This document shows positions 62,431-64,000 of a DNA stretch of 64,000 nt, piece after piece; positions within the stretch are counted from its first letter, which is position 1, and each line of letters starts with the position of its first letter. The notes beneath the pieces are model-generated. The model saw only the letters and a list, made by a program, of their open reading frames with translations, did no database searches and was not told the DNA's origin. A program made the position numbers and the translations under genes. This DNA is from Opitutales bacterium (lineage in GTDB: Bacteria > Verrucomicrobiota > Verrucomicrobiia > Opitutales > UBA2995): the NCBI GenBank assembly GCA_022824405.1, contig JAJDZZ010000075.1:19724-83723 (forward strand), written 5' to 3'.

Positions 62431-63492
62431 ATGGCTATTGTCCAGAATACACTTTACCTCACGACGCCCGGGACCTTGGTGACAAAGGACCATTTGACGC
62501 TTCGGATCGAAATCGAAAAGCAAACCCGCCTGACAGTGCCCATTCACCACTTGGAAAGCATCTGCGCTTTCGGTCGGGTCGTGGTTACCCCGCCAGCCAT
62601 GGCATTGTGCTGGAAGCACCAAGTCGCGGTTCACTACCACACGGAGAACGGCTATCTGCTGGCTCAGGTCCTGGGAAGCGGAGACGCCCGCTACCTGCTC
62701 CGCCGGGCTCAGTATACGGCGGCGGACAGCCCTGAAGAGGCGGTTTCTCTCGCCCGGCAGTTTGTGGCAGGCAAGCTGCAAAACTCGCGTTCCAATCTGC
62801 TGCGATCCGGTAGGGAAGCGAAGAATGATTTCGATCGAAAGAACTTGAAGAATGCGGCAGCTGAAATAGCGCGGCTGATCCGAAGGCTTGGCAACATGTC
62901 GCCCATTCCCAACGATTGCGGACTCAGAGAGGCGCTCGACCCGATCAGAGGGATGGAAGGATTGGGAGCTAGAATATACTATTCCGTCTTCTGGAACATG
63001 GTAAAACAACAGCGCGAGGATTTCCAGTTCGTCAGCCGCATGCGGCGGCCTCCCCGAGATCGGATCAACTGCCTGCTTTCCTTCATCTATGCCTTGCTAC
63101 GCCACGATTGTTTGGCCGCGTTGACCACCGCTGGGCTGGACCCTTACGTCGGGTGGCTTCATGCAACACGGGCGGGGAGACCCGCTTGCGCCCTTGATCT
63201 GATGGAGGAATTTCGGCCCTGTTTGGCCGAGAGACTGGCTTTGACTTTGATCAATCGCCGTCAGATAGAGCCCAGGCATTTTCGTGTGCGAGAGGGCGGC
63301 GCCGTGGAGTTTACGGACCGGGGCCGGAAAGAGGTCATTCAGGCTTGGCAACGGCGCAAACAAGGCGAATTAACCCACTTCTTATTCAAACAGAATATTC
63401 GCATAGGACAGGTATTCAGCATTCAGGCCAAGTTATTGGCTCGAAAACTCCGGGGCGATATTCCAGACTATATCCCGTTCATCCCAAAGTAA
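62431..63492 (+). CDS. cas1: CRISPR-associated endonuclease Cas1, type I-C
   Basis: Integrase for new spacers. Of 353 residues, the N-terminal beta domain contains ITLYLTTPGT-like NTLYLTTPGTLVTKDHLTLR. The C-terminal helical domain carries the metal-binding Glu in GMEGLGARIYYSVFW, His in GWLHATRAGRPACALDL and acidic residues in DLMEEFRPCLAER. The stop codon overlaps the cas2 start by one base. Confidence 0.96.
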   Translation: MAIVQNTLYLTTPGTLVTKDHLTLRIEIEKQTRLTVPIHHLESICAFGRVVVTPPAMALCWKHQVAVHYHTENGYLLAQVLGSGDARYLLRRAQYTAADSPEEAVSLARQFVAGKLQNSRSNLLRSGREAKNDFDRKNLKNAAAEIARLIRRLGNMSPIPNDCGLREALDPIRGMEGLGARIYYSVFWNMVKQQREDFQFVSRMRRPPRDRINCLLSFIYALLRHDCLAALTTAGLDPYVGWLHATRAGRPACALDLMEEFRPCLAERLALTLINRRQIEPRHFRVREGGAVEFTDRGRKEVIQAWQRRKQGELTHFLFKQNIRIGQVFSIQAKLLARKLRGDIPDYIPFIPK

Positions 63493-63782
63493 TGTTCGTC
63501 CTGATCGCATACGATGTCTCCACGGTTGATCGAGCCGGGCAAAAGCGGCTTCGTCGCGTGGCCAGAGCCTGTGAGGATTACGGTGTGCGAGCGCAAAAAT
63601 CACTATTTGAATGTCGGCTGGGAAAAACAGAATGGGCGGTGCTCAGAACCCGTCTTCTGGAGGAGATTGATCCCAAACAAGATTCTCTAAGGATTTATCA
63701 CTTGAACGAAGACGCCAAAAACAAGACTGAGCATCACGGACATAATAAACCCGTTGATTTAAACGCTCCGTTGATTTTGTGA
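63492..63782 (+). CDS. cas2: CRISPR-associated endoribonuclease Cas2
   Basis: Dimeric scaffold of the Cas1-Cas2 integration complex. From ATG 63492 it has 96 residues; the frame is open further upstream within cas1. The ferredoxin-like fold starts MFVLIAYDVSTVDRAGQKRL with the family aspartate, and ends with LRIYHLNEDAKNKTEHHG, as in type I-C Cas2. It is the last cas gene before the leader. Confidence 0.96.
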   Translation: MFVLIAYDVSTVDRAGQKRLRRVARACEDYGVRAQKSLFECRLGKTEWAVLRTRLLEEIDPKQDSLRIYHLNEDAKNKTEHHGHNKPVDLNAPLIL

Positions 63783-63962
63783 CTTGCGCGAGAGTAAAGT
63801 GACGGAGTTTCCCCCTAGTTTTCGCGCGGCTCGCAACTTTATGTTAAGCAACAGCTTACCGTGTTCTTTGACAGTTGAATCAGAAATTTTTACCGACTCT
63901 GTGTTTGAATCGCGCAGCATTAGATGTAACTAATTGAACTTTAGCTGGTTATATCAGCCAAC
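63783..63962 (+). promoter_or_regulatory. CRISPR leader
   Basis: About 180 bases between cas2 and the first repeat, A+T-rich toward its right end. A TTGACA at 63868-63873 could be the -35 of the array promoter, but the -10 match is poor. A short stem, AGCTG and CAGCC around GTTATAT, lies right before the first repeat. Confidence 0.7.
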
Positions 63963-64000
63963 ATCTCCCCTCGCTTCGGTGAGGGGAGCGGATTGAAACT
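63963..64000 (+). CRISPR. first repeat of a type I-C CRISPR array (array continues beyond the window)
   Basis: A 37-base unit from ATCTCCCCTCGCTTCGG to GCGGATTGAAAC. The stem CTCCCCTC pairs with GAGGGGAG around an 8-base loop, and the 3' end GATTGAAAC is typical of type I-C repeats. Only one unit is in the window, so the array itself is inferred from the repeat form and its position behind cas2 and a leader. Confidence 0.85.

Noticed and set aside
1..64000. tRNA or rRNA genes
   Set aside because: I scanned the intergenic gaps for GGTTCRAATCC-type T-arms on both strands and found none; a covariance search could still find a divergent one.

Overview
The window looks like chromosome from a member of the Verrucomicrobiota, probably Opitutae-like and free-living. 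The main evidence is a pilus gene set in the order PilM-like, Amuc_1100-like, Amuc_1099-like, secretin, which is the arrangement known from Akkermansia and its relatives. A secreted formylglycine sulfatase, a SecD-SecF fusion and a DUF4212-type sodium/solute symporter pair fit this too. Assignment to a class is inference. Nearly all the DNA is coding. I saw no rRNA or tRNA genes.

Layout. 1-9 kb: the 3' part of gnd, an AraC/alkyltransferase fusion, a short element with perfect terminal inverted repeats, an ECF sigma/anti-sigma pair, gmk, a membrane protein, miaB, and a pair made of a spore-photoproduct-lyase-like radical SAM enzyme and a nucleosidase. 9-29 kb: housekeeping genes, namely pdxH, the symporter pair, a secreted FKBP isomerase, recJ, secDF-yajC, gcvT and gcvH, a CNNM/CBS protein, lgt, glgC, glmS, an RpoD-family sigma factor, rpsA, hisG and a DUF805 protein. 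29-36 kb: the pilus/secretin operon. 36-40 kb: ftsB-like, a UDP-sugar pyrophosphorylase, a phosphohexomutase, a Nudix hydrolase and a secreted protein. 41-48 kb: a sulfatase, larE-larB-larC for the nickel-pincer cofactor, an SMP-30-type lactonase and two envelope proteins.

48-64 kb is an accessory region with visibly more A+T. It holds an AlkA-type glycosylase, an AAA ATPase with a C-terminal nuclease-like domain, an OsmC-type protein, a DNA methyltransferase with a small partner gene (a probable restriction-modification pair), an orphan HigA-type antitoxin, a second methyltransferase beside a decayed fragment of a related one, and a complete type I-C CRISPR-Cas operon. The CRISPR leader and the first repeat unit lie at the right edge, so the spacers are outside the window.

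The most notable observation is a small retropepsin-like aspartic protease gene placed between cas7c and cas4. It has its own strong ribosome binding site and overlaps cas4 by four bases, so it appears to be translated as part of the cas operon. The second is a 26-base inverted copy of the CRISPR repeat stem, without the repeat's 3' tail, standing alone about 0.6 kb upstream of cas3. Several families of short intergenic repeats are also spread over the window and cluster around the accessory genes.

The genes fit together as follows: envelope building (lgt, SecDF/YajC, FtsB, UDP-sugar and glucosamine synthesis, pilus), carbon metabolism and storage (gnd, phosphohexomutase, glgC), cofactor supply (pdxH, lar genes, glycine cleavage), and a genome-defence island on the right.
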